Shown: positions 18,271-27,516, counted from the stretch's first letter. The stretch is 64,000 nt of DNA from Marivita sp046592965 (GCF_046592965.1 NZ_JBISBV010000001.1:248001-312000), one strand, 5' to 3'. A program made the numbers and translations. Notes: generated by a model not told the origin, from the letters alone.

Positions 18271-18984
18271 ATGCGACCGTCAGGACGGAAATTAAGCCAA
18301 ATGCGCGAGGTTTCAATCGAAACCGGAATAAGCAAACACGCCGAAGGATCTTGCATGATCCGGATGGGCGACACCCATGTGCTGTGCACAGCCACAATCG
18401 AAGACCGCGTGCCGCCCTTTATCAAGGGGTCGGGCCTTGGTTGGGTGACAGCGGAATACGGAATGCTCCCCCGCTCAACCACCAGCCGGATGCGTCGCGA
18501 GAGCTCTGCCGGAAAGCAACAGGGGCGCACCGTTGAGATCCAGCGCCTGATCGGCCGTAGCCTGCGCGCCGGTGTGGATCGCGTGGCCTTGGGCGAACGC
18601 CAGATCACCGTCGATTGCGACGTCATCCAGGCCGATGGTGGCACCAGATGTGCCTCTATCACTGGCGGTTGGGTCGCATTGCGGCTTGCGGTCAACAAAC
18701 TGATGAAGATCGGAGATGTCAAAACCGACCCGCTGATTTCACCGGTCGCGGCCGTGAGTTGTGGGATCTATGCGGGTCAGGCGGTGCTTGACCTTGACTA
18801 CCCCGAGGACAGCGAGGCCGGTGTTGACGGCAATTTCATCATGCGCGGCGACGGCCAGCTGATCGAAGTACAAATGTCCGCTGAAGGCTCTACTTTCTCT
18901 CGTGAGCAGATGACTGCATTGCTCGATCTTGCCGATTCCGGCGTGCAGGAACTTGTCGCGATGCAAATTAAGGCAGCGGAATGA
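18271..18984 (+). CDS. rph: Ribonuclease PH
   Basis: 237 residues. RNase PH trims the 3' ends of tRNA precursors using phosphate. Family blocks seen: MRPSGR at the start, GDTHVLCTATIEDRVPPF, GSGLGWVTAEYGMLPRST, EIQRLIGRSLRA and the QADGGTRCASITG motif with the metal-site Asp. The ATG at 18271 follows AAAGGAAATGCCC; a longer frame begins 60 nt upstream but would remove the usual MRPSGR start. It forms an overlapping operon with rdgB (ATGA) and hemW, divergent from hrcA-grpE. Confidence 0.95.
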   Translation: MRPSGRKLSQMREVSIETGISKHAEGSCMIRMGDTHVLCTATIEDRVPPFIKGSGLGWVTAEYGMLPRSTTSRMRRESSAGKQQGRTVEIQRLIGRSLRAGVDRVALGERQITVDCDVIQADGGTRCASITGGWVALRLAVNKLMKIGDVKTDPLISPVAAVSCGIYAGQAVLDLDYPEDSEAGVDGNFIMRGDGQLIEVQMSAEGSTFSREQMTALLDLADSGVQELVAMQIKAAE

Positions 18985-19592
18985 CTCGAACGTTCGAAGG
19001 AAACCGGCTTCTCGTGGCAACCCATAATCGGGGTAAGCTGGACGAGATCGCGGATCTTTTGAAAGATTACAATGTCTCGGTGGTTGGCGCCGCCGAGATG
19101 AACCTTCCCGAACCCGACGAAACCGGCACGACCTTCCTGGAGAATGCGCGCATCAAGGCTCACGCCGCCGCAAAAGCAACCGGTCTCCCTGCCCTGTCGG
19201 ACGATAGCGGCTTGGAGATCGACGCCTTGGACGGAGCGCCGGGGGTTCATACTGCCGATTGGGCAGAGACCGAAACTGGCCGGGACTTTCAAATGGCGAT
19301 GGAGCGCGCCAACAATGCCATCCGTGAAACCGGAGCGCCGCCGCCCTGGACCGGGCGGTTCTGCTGCACGCTTGTGCTGGCATGGCCTGACGGGCATGAC
19401 GAAGTGTTCCCCGGCACTATGGACGGTCAACTGGTGTGGCCCGGCCGAGGGGATCAAGGGCATGGCTACGATCCGGTGTTTCAGCCCGACGGATATGATC
19501 TCACGTTCGGTGAAATGGACCGCTGGGAAAAGAACCGTATCAGCCACCGCGCCGATGCGTTTAAAAAGCTCGTTGCGGGCTGCTTTGCCTGA
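18981..19592 (+). CDS. rdgB: XTP/dITP diphosphatase (non-canonical purine NTP pyrophosphatase)
   Basis: 203 residues. It removes deaminated purine nucleotides (XTP, dITP, ITP) so they are not built into DNA or RNA. The start ATHNRGKLDEI matches the SGNxGKxxE family motif, followed by FLENARIKAHAAAKATGLPALSDDSGLEIDALDG with the catalytic acidic residues, and GYDPVFQPDGYD. It overlaps rph by 4 nt and hemW by 8 nt, so translation of the three is probably coupled. Confidence 0.95.
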   Translation: MTRTFEGNRLLVATHNRGKLDEIADLLKDYNVSVVGAAEMNLPEPDETGTTFLENARIKAHAAAKATGLPALSDDSGLEIDALDGAPGVHTADWAETETGRDFQMAMERANNAIRETGAPPPWTGRFCCTLVLAWPDGHDEVFPGTMDGQLVWPGRGDQGHGYDPVFQPDGYDLTFGEMDRWEKNRISHRADAFKKLVAGCFA

Positions 19593-20730
19593 GCTTTGGC
19601 AAGACCGCGGCTTTGGCCTTTATGTGCACTGGCCTTTCTGCGCCGCGAAATGCCCCTATTGCGACTTTAACAGCCATGTCAGATCGGCGGTCGATCAAGA
19701 AAAGTGGTCCGAGGCGCTTGCGTCCGAGATCAGACGAACCGGCGAGCAGACCGGCCCACGCGTTGTGTCATCCGTTTTCTTCGGCGGCGGTACGCCCAGC
19801 CTGATGGAGCCGGAAACCGTTGGCACGGTCCTGTCCGCTGCGCGTGATGTGTGGAGTTTTGCCAATGACGTTGAAATCACGTTGGAGGCGAATCCCACCT
19901 CGGTAGAGGCGCACAGATTCGAAGGCTACGCTGAACGAGGTGTCAATCGCGTGTCGCTCGGCGTTCAAGCTCTCGAAGGCGAAGACCTTGCCAGATTGGG
20001 ACGTCTGCACACCGTCCAAGAAGCGCTATCCGCGTTCGAAACCGCCAAGATGTTCTTTGACCGCGTGAGCTTTGATCTAATTTATGCCCGACAGGATCAA
20101 ACTCTGGATCAATGGCGCGCGGAACTTTCAAGGGCGTTGGATCTCGCGGTCGATCACCTGTCGCTCTACCAGCTCACACTAGAAGAAGGCACGCCCTTCT
20201 GGGATCGCGCGCAGCGTGGCGGCTTGAAAGGCCTGCCCAACGACGATCTCGGGGCAGATCTTTATGAGTTGACCCAGGAGCTGTGTAGCGCGGCGGGAAT
20301 GCCTGCCTATGAAGTTTCCAACCACGCTCGCGCAGGGGCGGAGTCCAAACACAATTTACTGTACTGGCGCGGCGGGGACTATGCCGGAATTGGGCCGGGC
20401 GCACACGGTCGATTGACATTGAAGGACCAGCGATGGGCCACCGAAAGTTGGAAACAGCCCGAAGCATGGCTAAGGCAGGAAGCCTCGGGGTCTGCAATCA
20501 AGTGTATGAATCCGCTCTCACCCATAGATGTGGCGGAAGAACGCCTTATTATGGGTCTACGCCTTAGCGAAGGACTATATATAGACGACGTAGCCTCGAT
20601 TCTTGATCACGCTCGCCTACGCCAACTTGTCGAGGATGGCTATATCTGGCAAAGCGGCGACCGAATTGGCGCGACCCACCAGGGCCGACCCCTCTTGAAC
20701 TATTTGATTTCGCAATGTGCGAGAGCGTGA
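19585..20730 (+). CDS. hemW: HemW-type radical SAM heme chaperone
   Basis: 381 residues. HemW is a radical SAM protein related to coproporphyrinogen dehydrogenase that acts as a heme chaperone or trafficking factor. The cluster cysteines are C19, C23 and C26 in HWPFCAAKCPYCDF. FFGGGTPSL, EANPTS and GVNRVSLGVQALE follow. HemW lacks the N-terminal substrate residues of true HemN and often carries this CxxxCxxC spacing, which is what is seen. The start is uncertain: I use a TTG at 19585, 8 nt inside rdgB, because it leaves the short N-terminus typical of the family; an ATG at 19555 is possible but has no ribosome binding site. It ends 1 nt from the convergent parB stop. Confidence 0.88.
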   Translation: MPELWQDRGFGLYVHWPFCAAKCPYCDFNSHVRSAVDQEKWSEALASEIRRTGEQTGPRVVSSVFFGGGTPSLMEPETVGTVLSAARDVWSFANDVEITLEANPTSVEAHRFEGYAERGVNRVSLGVQALEGEDLARLGRLHTVQEALSAFETAKMFFDRVSFDLIYARQDQTLDQWRAELSRALDLAVDHLSLYQLTLEEGTPFWDRAQRGGLKGLPNDDLGADLYELTQELCSAAGMPAYEVSNHARAGAESKHNLLYWRGGDYAGIGPGAHGRLTLKDQRWATESWKQPEAWLRQEASGSAIKCMNPLSPIDVAEERLIMGLRLSEGLYIDDVASILDHARLRQLVEDGYIWQSGDRIGATHQGRPLLNYLISQCARA

Positions 20731-20731
20731 T

Positions 20732-21640
20732 TCAACCAGTTGCGCTTAAGACCATACACAAGGCATCCAAATCTTCGAGCGTGTCGTAACTCACGGTCAG
20801 CGAACCCGACTCCTTGCCGGGGTCGTGATTGATCGCAACCTTCATGCCGAGCGCGGCTGACAGATCCGCTTCCAGTGCTTTTGTGTCGGCGTCCTTTTCG
20901 TCTTGGTGCGACTTGGTTGTTTCTTTACGAACGGTTTCTTTCTCAGGGTTGAGCGCCGATTTGACCAACTTTTCGGTTTCGCGCACGGACAAACCGCGCC
21001 GGACAATATCACTCGCAAGCGTTTCTGCATTCGGCGCGGTGACCAAGGCCCGCGCGTGACCTGCGGACAACTTGCCATCCTGAACCATCGTCTTCACAGC
21101 GTCCGGGAGGTTCAGCAATCGCAACAGGTTTGCGATGTGACTGCGGCTTTTGCCAAGTGCTTGCGCCAGTTTTTCTTGCGTATGGCCGAACCGTGACATC
21201 AGTTGTTCGTATCCCGCGGCCTCTTCGATTGCATTGAGGTCCGCACGCTGGATGTTTTCGATGATTGCAATTTCTAGCACATCTTCATCCGAAAGGTCGC
21301 GCAAAACCACTGGAAGTTCGTGCAGTCCAGCAGCCTGCGCCGCTCTCCAGCGCCGCTCGCCGGCTACGATTTCAAATGTCGTATTCGAATTCGGGCTTGG
21401 CCGTACAATCAGAGGTTGGATCACACCCTTGCTGCGAATGGAATTCGTGAGATCCTCCAGCGAGTCGGCATCAAAGTGACGTCTGGGCTGATCGGGATTT
21501 GGTACCAGATGCTCAATCGGAAGCGTGCGAGCGGGACGAGCTGCCTCTGTGTCCGCGCCCTGGGAGTTCGGTTCAATATCCGCCATCAATGCGGACAATC
21601 CACGCCCCAAACCGCGCCTCTGTTCTTTTCTTTCGGACAT
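20732..21640 (-). CDS. parB: Chromosome partitioning protein ParB
   Basis: 302 residues. ParB is a CTP-dependent clamp that loads at parS and spreads on DNA. The CTPase motif GERRWRA is at 94-100 within the N-terminal domain (about 38-130). A helix-turn-helix parS-binding region follows (about 130-200, GYEQLMSRFGHTQEKLAQALGKSRSHIANLLRLL region) and there is a C-terminal dimerisation domain. Its likely targets, three parS palindromes, lie 1.1, 1.4 and 3.3 kb upstream in rsmG and mnmG. It lies 9 nt after parA in one operon. Confidence 0.97.
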   Translation of the reverse strand: MSERKEQRRGLGRGLSALMADIEPNSQGADTEAARPARTLPIEHLVPNPDQPRRHFDADSLEDLTNSIRSKGVIQPLIVRPSPNSNTTFEIVAGERRWRAAQAAGLHELPVVLRDLSDEDVLEIAIIENIQRADLNAIEEAAGYEQLMSRFGHTQEKLAQALGKSRSHIANLLRLLNLPDAVKTMVQDGKLSAGHARALVTAPNAETLASDIVRRGLSVRETEKLVKSALNPEKETVRKETTKSHQDEKDADTKALEADLSAALGMKVAINHDPGKESGSLTVSYDTLEDLDALCMVLSATG

Positions 21641-21649
21641 GATCGACCC

Positions 21650-22462
21650 CTAAGCTGCCGTTTTGGTTTTGAGATTTTCAAGAAATTCGCGCGCCAACGC
21701 GCGGTATGCGGCCGCGCCTTTCGAGTTGGTATCGTATTCTAACACGGGCAGCGCATAGGAAGGCGCTTCGCTGACTCTGACGTTTCTGGGTATGACGGTC
21801 TTGAAGACCAAGTCGCCAAGATTGTCGCGCGCGTCGGCCTCAACCAATTGAGACAAGTTGTTTCGCGCATCGTACATCGTCAGGACAACGCCCTCTATGC
21901 GCAGATCAGGATTGGCCGTTTGGCGAACCTCACGGATGGTCAACATCAACTGACTCAAACCTTCCAGCGCGAAAAATTCGCTTTGGAGCGGGACGAGGAC
22001 GGAATGCGCAGCGACCATAGCATTCACAGTCAAAAGGTTCAGCGAAGGTGGGCAATCTATCAGGACAAAGTCGAAGCCGAAATGGTCCATGTCAGCTTGA
22101 CGCAGGGCGTCGTGCAGCAAAAAACTGCGTTTTTCATTTGCAATCAGCTCAATATCCGCCGAGCTGAGGTCAGTTGTGGATGGCACGAGGCTCAAATTCT
22201 CTTGCTGCGTTTTGCAAATGATGTCGGCAAGCGGAAAGTCATCCAACAAGAGGTCGTACGTGGTTGCCCGACGGTTCTCCGGCATAATCCCGAGACCGGT
22301 CGAAGCGTTGCCTTGTGGATCGAGATCAACCACGAGAACGTTCTGACCGATTTCAGCCAAGGCTGATGCAAAGTTGATGGCCGTCGTCGTTTTTCCGACC
22401 CCGCCCTTTTGATTGGCGATGGCGATTATTTTGGGCCCTTCGGGGCGTGACAAATCATGCAC
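21650..22462 (-). CDS. parA: Chromosome partitioning ATPase ParA
   Basis: 270 residues. ParA binds DNA when ATP-bound and moves ParB-parS complexes. The deviant Walker A motif KGGVGKTTT is at 19-27, LVVDLDPQGNASTGLG follows, and VLIDCPPSLNLL is the Walker B region. I start at the GTG at 22462: GGAGG lies 8 nt upstream and the gene overlaps rsmG by only 8 nt. A longer frame begins at 22627, but it runs antisense-like through rsmG and is not family sequence. Operon order rsmG-parA-parB. Confidence 0.96.
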   Translation of the reverse strand: MHDLSRPEGPKIIAIANQKGGVGKTTTAINFASALAEIGQNVLVVDLDPQGNASTGLGIMPENRRATTYDLLLDDFPLADIICKTQQENLSLVPSTTDLSSADIELIANEKRSFLLHDALRQADMDHFGFDFVLIDCPPSLNLLTVNAMVAAHSVLVPLQSEFFALEGLSQLMLTIREVRQTANPDLRIEGVVLTMYDARNNLSQLVEADARDNLGDLVFKTVIPRNVRVSEAPSYALPVLEYDTNSKGAAAYRALAREFLENLKTKTAA

Positions 22463-23048
22463 GAGACAGGCCTCCAATTTCCAGGATCGCGGCTTCTGGG
22501 TCAGTTTCACTTGTATGCGCGTGATAGGTGAATCGCCACGTTTTTTCGGCCTCTGCGACCTCTTTGCGCCAAGTTCGTCCTTTTGGAAAAAGGGCAGTGC
22601 CGCCCTGGGACAGATGGCGGTCGGCATACCCCAACAGTATCGAAAGTGGCGCGAGCGCTCTCGCGGTGATTACGTCCGCTCCGAGTGGAGACAGGGCCTC
22701 GATTCTCTCTGCGAGGACGTCGAAACCTACTCCTGTTTCACGTGAAACAGTGCGCAGGAACGTCGCCTTCCTCAAATCGCTCTCCACGAGCGTCACTGTC
22801 GTATCTGGCTCACCCGCGGCTTTCATAATAGCAATAACAGCGCCCGGAAAGCCCCCGCCCGATCCAAAATCAATCCAACGATCTCCGTCGACCGAACGAA
22901 GTCGCGCGATTTGTTCGGAGTCACGAAAGTGCCGATCGACAGAGTGTTTGAGTGAATCAGCGGAAACCAGATTAATTTTCGGCGACCACTTCTCTAGAAG
23001 AGCTAAAAAAATTGCTAAGCGCTCGCTTGTTTCACGTGAAACATTCAT
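22455..23048 (-). CDS. rsmG: 16S rRNA (guanine527-N7)-methyltransferase RsmG
   Basis: 197 residues. RsmG (GidB) methylates G527 of 16S rRNA using SAM. The SAM site WIDFGSGGGFPGAVIA is at 58-73. The ATG at 23048 shares one base with the mnmG stop (TGATG); a GTG directly before it at 23051 is the alternative. Its first codons, for NVSRET, are part of a parS palindrome, and a second parS palindrome lies inside the gene and encodes VSRETG at 101-106. The same peptide motif thus occurs twice because of the DNA site. Neighbours mnmG and parA overlap it. Confidence 0.96.
   Translation of the reverse strand: MNVSRETSERLAIFLALLEKWSPKINLVSADSLKHSVDRHFRDSEQIARLRSVDGDRWIDFGSGGGFPGAVIAIMKAAGEPDTTVTLVESDLRKATFLRTVSRETGVGFDVLAERIEALSPLGADVITARALAPLSILLGYADRHLSQGGTALFPKGRTWRKEVAEAEKTWRFTYHAHTSETDPEAAILEIGGLSRA
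22734..22749. promoter_or_regulatory. parS: parS site 1 (inside rsmG)
   Basis: Perfect 16-bp palindrome TGTTTCACGTGAAACA, identical to the bacterial parS consensus bound by ParB. It lies inside the rsmG coding region and encodes VSRETG. It is 1.1 kb from the parB start. Confidence 0.95.
23028..23043. promoter_or_regulatory. parS: parS site 2 (rsmG start codons)
   Basis: Perfect palindrome TGTTTCACGTGAAACA, 294 bp from site 1. It begins 3 nt inside rsmG, just after its ATG, and encodes residues 3-7 (VSRET), so DNA-site and protein constraints coincide. Confidence 0.95.
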
Positions 23049-24928
23049 CACGCGGAGCGCTTCGTGCTAGACTGCTCGCGAAGATTGGAGAGTATCAACA
23101 GTAACGCAGATGGAGTCATCCCATCAATGCGCGAAGCTTGGGCCACATTCCCAGGCTGGTTCAAAATCAACTTCGACTTCAACTCGTTAGACAACCCGTG
23201 TACCGATTCATAAACGAAGTCTGACGGGATCAATTGTGCTTCATCGCGACGCAGCGTTTCCACATCCTTGTTCTGACGCTCCACATAGTTTGCGTACAGA
23301 GCATCCTTGGACAATTGTTCCCGAACCTCAGATCCAACCACATTAAATGCGTCGGTCATCCGATCTAGAACACCCCATGTCACGCATTCCATGGCCAATG
23401 CTTCGAACCCGTTTCTACGGCTTCCATCTTTCGCAACCAGCACCCCAGCATCTGAAAGTTGTTTGGAGGTGACAGAGAAGTTTAGCAATTTCTGCTTCCC
23501 GGCAGTCAAATCAGCCAACTTGGATTCGAACCGTCGTTGACGTTCACTTGAAATGCACCCAAGTGCAATTGCTTTAGGTGTCAAACGCTGATCGGCGTTA
23601 TCCGCGCGAAGCGAGAGTCGATACTCCGCCCGCGATGTGAACATGCGGTACGGCTCGGAGACACCACGAGACGTGAGATCGTCAATCAATACGCCAATAT
23701 AGCTTTCTGCTCGGCTGAAATGAACTGCTTCGCGACCCTGAACTCGGCGGGCCGCATTCAAGCCCGCAACAAGACCCTGCGCAGCCGCTTCTTCATAACC
23801 GGTGGTGCCGTTGATTTGACCGGCCAAAAACAAGCCTTCACAGCACTTCAACGACAAATCCATACCAAGTGAGCGGGGATCTACGTAATCATATTCAATT
23901 GCATAGCCGGGCTGGAGAATGTCAACGTTCTCAAGCCCCTTGATGGACCTGACATATTGGAGCTGAACATCCTCCGGGAGTGAGGTCGATATCCCGTTAG
24001 GATATACCGTATGATCATTCAGCCCCTCCGGTTCCAAGAAAATCTGATGTGATGGTTTATCTGCAAACCGTACAACCTTATCTTCAATCGACGGGCAATA
24101 TCTTGGCCCGATACCTTCAATCTGGCCACTATACATAGCCGATCGGTTTAAATTTTCGCGAATGATCTCGTGCGTTTTTTCATTTGTGTGGGTAATGGCG
24201 CAAGAAACCTGACGGGCTGTCGGCGACGTCGACATGAACGAAAACATCGTCGGGACGTCGTCGCCTGGCTGCTCGTCAAGTTCGTTCCACGCAATTGTTC
24301 TGCCGTCGAGGCGCGGCGGGGTTCCGGTCTTCAGTCGACCGAGTGGAAGATTGAAGCGCTCCAATGCCGTTGCCAAGCCATGAGAGGCACGATCGCCCAT
24401 TCTTCCGCCAGAGATTTTCCTGTCTCCGATATGGATCACGCCACGCAGGAACGTCCCGGTGGTTAGAACAGTCGAGATAGCGGTAATTTCCGTTTTATGG
24501 TCTAGCTCTATCCCACCGATGCGATGTTGATCGCAAATCAAATCAGTCACTTCGCCTTCTATGATACTGATATTATCATATTTCATAAGGCTCGCGAGCA
24601 TCTCTTGTTGATAGAGACGGCGGTCAGCCTGCGCTCTTGGGCCCTGCACTGCTGGGCCTTTTCGACGATTGAGAAGACGAAACTGAATTCCCGCCTTATC
24701 CGCAACCTTCCCGATCAAGCCGTCAAAGGCATCAATTTCACGAACAAGGTGCCCCTTGCCCAAACCGCCAATCGCCGGATTGCATGACATCACACCTATT
24801 CCGGCCTTGTTTAGCGTGACAAGCGCAGTCTTGGCGCCCAGGCGCGCGGACGCCGCTGCGGCTTCACAACCCGCATGTCCGCCTCCTACAACGATGACGT
24901 CGAAGTCGTATTGTTTCACGTGAAACAC
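23048..24928 (-). CDS. mnmG: tRNA uridine-5-carboxymethylaminomethyl enzyme MnmG
   Basis: 626 residues, normal length. MnmG (GidA) with MnmE modifies wobble uridine 34 of several tRNAs using FAD, NADH and methylene-tetrahydrofolate. The FAD-binding loop VVGGGHAGCEAAAA lies at 12-25; GTGTFLRGVIHIG and the GQINGTTGYEEAAAQGLVAG block follow. The start codon is GTG at 24928, and the first codons (FHVKQ) are contributed by a parS palindrome. mnmE ends 3 nt upstream; rsmG overlaps the stop. Confidence 0.97.
   Translation of the reverse strand: MFHVKQYDFDVIVVGGGHAGCEAAAASARLGAKTALVTLNKAGIGVMSCNPAIGGLGKGHLVREIDAFDGLIGKVADKAGIQFRLLNRRKGPAVQGPRAQADRRLYQQEMLASLMKYDNISIIEGEVTDLICDQHRIGGIELDHKTEITAISTVLTTGTFLRGVIHIGDRKISGGRMGDRASHGLATALERFNLPLGRLKTGTPPRLDGRTIAWNELDEQPGDDVPTMFSFMSTSPTARQVSCAITHTNEKTHEIIRENLNRSAMYSGQIEGIGPRYCPSIEDKVVRFADKPSHQIFLEPEGLNDHTVYPNGISTSLPEDVQLQYVRSIKGLENVDILQPGYAIEYDYVDPRSLGMDLSLKCCEGLFLAGQINGTTGYEEAAAQGLVAGLNAARRVQGREAVHFSRAESYIGVLIDDLTSRGVSEPYRMFTSRAEYRLSLRADNADQRLTPKAIALGCISSERQRRFESKLADLTAGKQKLLNFSVTSKQLSDAGVLVAKDGSRRNGFEALAMECVTWGVLDRMTDAFNVVGSEVREQLSKDALYANYVERQNKDVETLRRDEAQLIPSDFVYESVHGLSNELKSKLILNQPGNVAQASRIDGMTPSALLLILSNLREQSSTKRSA
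24912..24927. promoter_or_regulatory. parS: parS site 3 (mnmG start codons)
   Basis: Perfect palindrome TGTTTCACGTGAAACA. On the minus strand it begins at the second base of the mnmG GTG start codon and encodes FHVK. It is about 2.6 kb from the edge of the putative oriC. Confidence 0.95.
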
Positions 24929-24931
24929 TCC

Positions 24932-26215
24932 TCACTTACCGATGCAGAAACTCGAAAATATCCTGTCCAACACATCTTCCACATCCACCCGTCCAACAAG
25001 TCTTTCCAAGGAGAAGATTGCGGCGCGCAGTTCCTCTGATGCCAGATCATAGCGTTCAGGACCACGGGATACAAACACGAGAGAAGACGAGAGATAAGAG
25101 TGCGATTCTGCCAAGGCTACTTTCTGCCGCTCATGCGAAACCAGCCCCGCACCCGATAGGCGCGATACCAATTCACGCTTCACGTTGACAACAAGGCGCT
25201 CGATTCCTTTCCCAGTAAGGCCTGAGACGCCTTCGCCGCTCTCTAGAAGATCGGATTTACCCTGCACCACGATGTCAAAGTCCTTCGGTACAATGTGGGT
25301 AAAGGGCCCTGACCCCTTCAGAAAAATCCGAAGATCCGCCGACTCTGCGCGATCGACGGCACGTTGGATCCCGATGGATTCGACCTCATCCTCAGTCTTA
25401 CGGAGCCCGGCGGTATCAAGGAATGTGACTGGCAACCCGTCAAGATCCATCCGAACTTCGATCACGTCACGCGTCGTACCTGCAATCTCCGAAGTAATAG
25501 CAGCGTCCCGCCCCGCCAAGGCATTCAAGAGCGTCGATTTCCCTGCGTTCGGTGGCCCGACAATTGCGACCTCAAATCCGGTTCGAACCCGTTCGGCCAC
25601 TCCAAAACCCTTGATTTCGCGATCCAAGGTCGACAACACATCCGACAATAAGCTCAAAACGTCTTCGGAGACGTCCACCGGAACGTCTTCGTCGGCAAAG
25701 TCAATCGTCGCCTCAAGCAGAGACAATGCCTGTATGAGGTTTGCGCGCCAACCTTCTGCCGCATCCCGCAAGCGGCCGGAAAACCCGTCCAAAGCCTGTT
25801 TGCGCTGCATCTCGGTTTCTGCATCAATCAGATCTGACAGCGCTTCGACTTGTGTGAGGTCGATTTTTCCATTGGATAAAGCGCGCCTGGTGAACTCTCC
25901 TGCCAGAGCAGGGCGAAATCCCGGTTGATCTCCCAAAGCACTCAGAACAGCTTGAATGATGGCGATGCTTCCGTGCAGATGATATTCGACGACCGGCTCT
26001 CCGGTAAAGCTTTTGCCGTCTTCGAATACCACGACGAGAGCTTCGTCCAGAAACCCTCGGGTCGCGTGGTTTAGCCGGCGCACGCGTGTACGGCGCGGCT
26101 CAAAAGGGTCGAATCCGAAAAAAGAACAGCTCTGAAACGCTTCGGGTCCCGACACCCGGATGACGGCGACGCCGGATTTCCCCGGCACCGTGGCGAGCGC
26201 AAAGATCGTGTCCAT
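24932..26215 (-). CDS. mnmE: tRNA modification GTPase MnmE
   Basis: 427 residues. It is the GTPase partner of MnmG. An N-terminal folate-binding domain (about 1-115), helical domain and inserted G domain (about 213-360) are in order. The P-loop is GPPNAGKS at 220-227, GTTRD at 246-250, and DTAG at 267-270. The G4 motif, usually N/TKxD, reads GKSD at 319-322, a noticeable variant. The C-terminal FCIGK keeps the catalytic cysteine (C424). The gene lies 21 bp downstream of rho and 3 nt before mnmG. Confidence 0.95.
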   Translation of the reverse strand: MDTIFALATVPGKSGVAVIRVSGPEAFQSCSFFGFDPFEPRRTRVRRLNHATRGFLDEALVVVFEDGKSFTGEPVVEYHLHGSIAIIQAVLSALGDQPGFRPALAGEFTRRALSNGKIDLTQVEALSDLIDAETEMQRKQALDGFSGRLRDAAEGWRANLIQALSLLEATIDFADEDVPVDVSEDVLSLLSDVLSTLDREIKGFGVAERVRTGFEVAIVGPPNAGKSTLLNALAGRDAAITSEIAGTTRDVIEVRMDLDGLPVTFLDTAGLRKTEDEVESIGIQRAVDRAESADLRIFLKGSGPFTHIVPKDFDIVVQGKSDLLESGEGVSGLTGKGIERLVVNVKRELVSRLSGAGLVSHERQKVALAESHSYLSSSLVFVSRGPERYDLASEELRAAIFSLERLVGRVDVEDVLDRIFSSFCIGK

Positions 26216-26236
26216 GATATTGCACCCTTGCAGGCC

Positions 26237-27505
26237 TTAAGTATTCATCGAATCAAAGAACTCTGCGTTCGATTTCGTCTGCTTCAACTTCGAAATCAGA
26301 AATTCGATCGCATCCGTGGTTCCCATCGGGTTCAGAATACGGCGCAAGACGAACGTCTTCTGCAAGTCGATCTTGTCGACCAGCAGTTCCTCTTTCCGTG
26401 TCCCAGACTTTAGAATGTCCATCGAGGGGAACACGCGTTTATCCGCAACCTTGCGATCCAACACAATTTCAGAGTTACCGGTGCCTTTGAATTCCTCAAA
26501 GATCACCTCGTCCATACGGCTGCCCGTATCGATCAAGGCGGTCGCGATGATCGTCAAGGATCCGCCCTCTTCGATATTGCGTGCCGCACCAAAGAATCGC
26601 TTGGGCCGCTGAAGCGCGTTTGCATCGACGCCGCCGGTCAGAACCTTTCCGGACGATGGCACCACAGTGTTGAACGCTCTACCAAGTCTTGTGATAGAAT
26701 CCAAAAGGATCACAACATCTCGCTTATGTTCCACCAAGCGCTTGGCTTTTTCGATCACCATTTCGGCGACAGCGACGTGCCGGGTCGCGGGTTCGTCAAA
26801 TGTCGACGAGATCACTTCACCTTTCACCGACCGCTGCATATCGGTGACTTCTTCGGGCCGTTCGTCGATCAGCAAGACAATCAGATAGCACTCGGGATGA
26901 TTTCGCTCGATCGAGTTTGCGATATTCTGCAAAAGAACAGTTTTACCCGTCCGCGGCGGAGCGACGATCAGCGACCGTTGGCCTTTGCCGATCGGTGCGA
27001 CCAGGTCGATGATGCGGGCAGAGCGATCCTTGATGGTGGGATCCTCGATTTCCATCTTCAGGCGTTCGTCGGGGTAAAGCGGTGTCAGGTTATCAAACGC
27101 GATCTTGTGGCGGGCGCGTTCAGGTTCCTGGAAATTGATTTGCGTGCAATCCATCAGTGCGAAATAGCGCTCGTTGTCTTCAGGCGCTTTGATTTCACCA
27201 TCAATCGTGTCACCGGTGCGCAAAGCGAATTTCCGGATCATCTCGGGCGAAACGTAGATGTCGTCAGGACCTGGCAGGTAGTTCGCCTCGGGAGATCGCA
27301 GGAAGCCGAACCCGTCTTGCAGAACCTCAAGGACACCATCGCCGAAGATCGTCCAATCATCGTCCGCACGCTCGCGCAGGATCTGGAACATGATCTCGCC
27401 CTTGCGCATGGTCGATGCATTCTCGATCTCAAGGTCCTCGGCGACAGCCAGAAGATCTTTGGGGCTTTTTGCCTTCAAATCGGCAAGATGAAGTTTATCG
27501 GTCAT
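26237..27505 (-). CDS. rho: Transcription termination factor Rho
   Basis: 422 residues. Rho is the hexameric RNA-dependent ATPase that ends transcription. The OB-fold RNA-binding domain (about 50-125, DGFGFLRSPEANYLPGPDDIYVSP region), Walker A PPRTGKTVLLQ and the DSITRLGRAFN Q-loop region are clear. I start at the ATG at 27505, giving MTDKLHLADLK, as eight extra upstream codons are not conserved in kind. The leader contains a 7-bp hairpin 12 nt before the ATG, followed by a short T-run. It is the first gene left of the putative oriC. Confidence 0.97.
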   Translation of the reverse strand: MTDKLHLADLKAKSPKDLLAVAEDLEIENASTMRKGEIMFQILRERADDDWTIFGDGVLEVLQDGFGFLRSPEANYLPGPDDIYVSPEMIRKFALRTGDTIDGEIKAPEDNERYFALMDCTQINFQEPERARHKIAFDNLTPLYPDERLKMEIEDPTIKDRSARIIDLVAPIGKGQRSLIVAPPRTGKTVLLQNIANSIERNHPECYLIVLLIDERPEEVTDMQRSVKGEVISSTFDEPATRHVAVAEMVIEKAKRLVEHKRDVVILLDSITRLGRAFNTVVPSSGKVLTGGVDANALQRPKRFFGAARNIEEGGSLTIIATALIDTGSRMDEVIFEEFKGTGNSEIVLDRKVADKRVFPSMDILKSGTRKEELLVDKIDLQKTFVLRRILNPMGTTDAIEFLISKLKQTKSNAEFFDSMNT

Positions 27506-27516
27506 GAAAAATCCCG

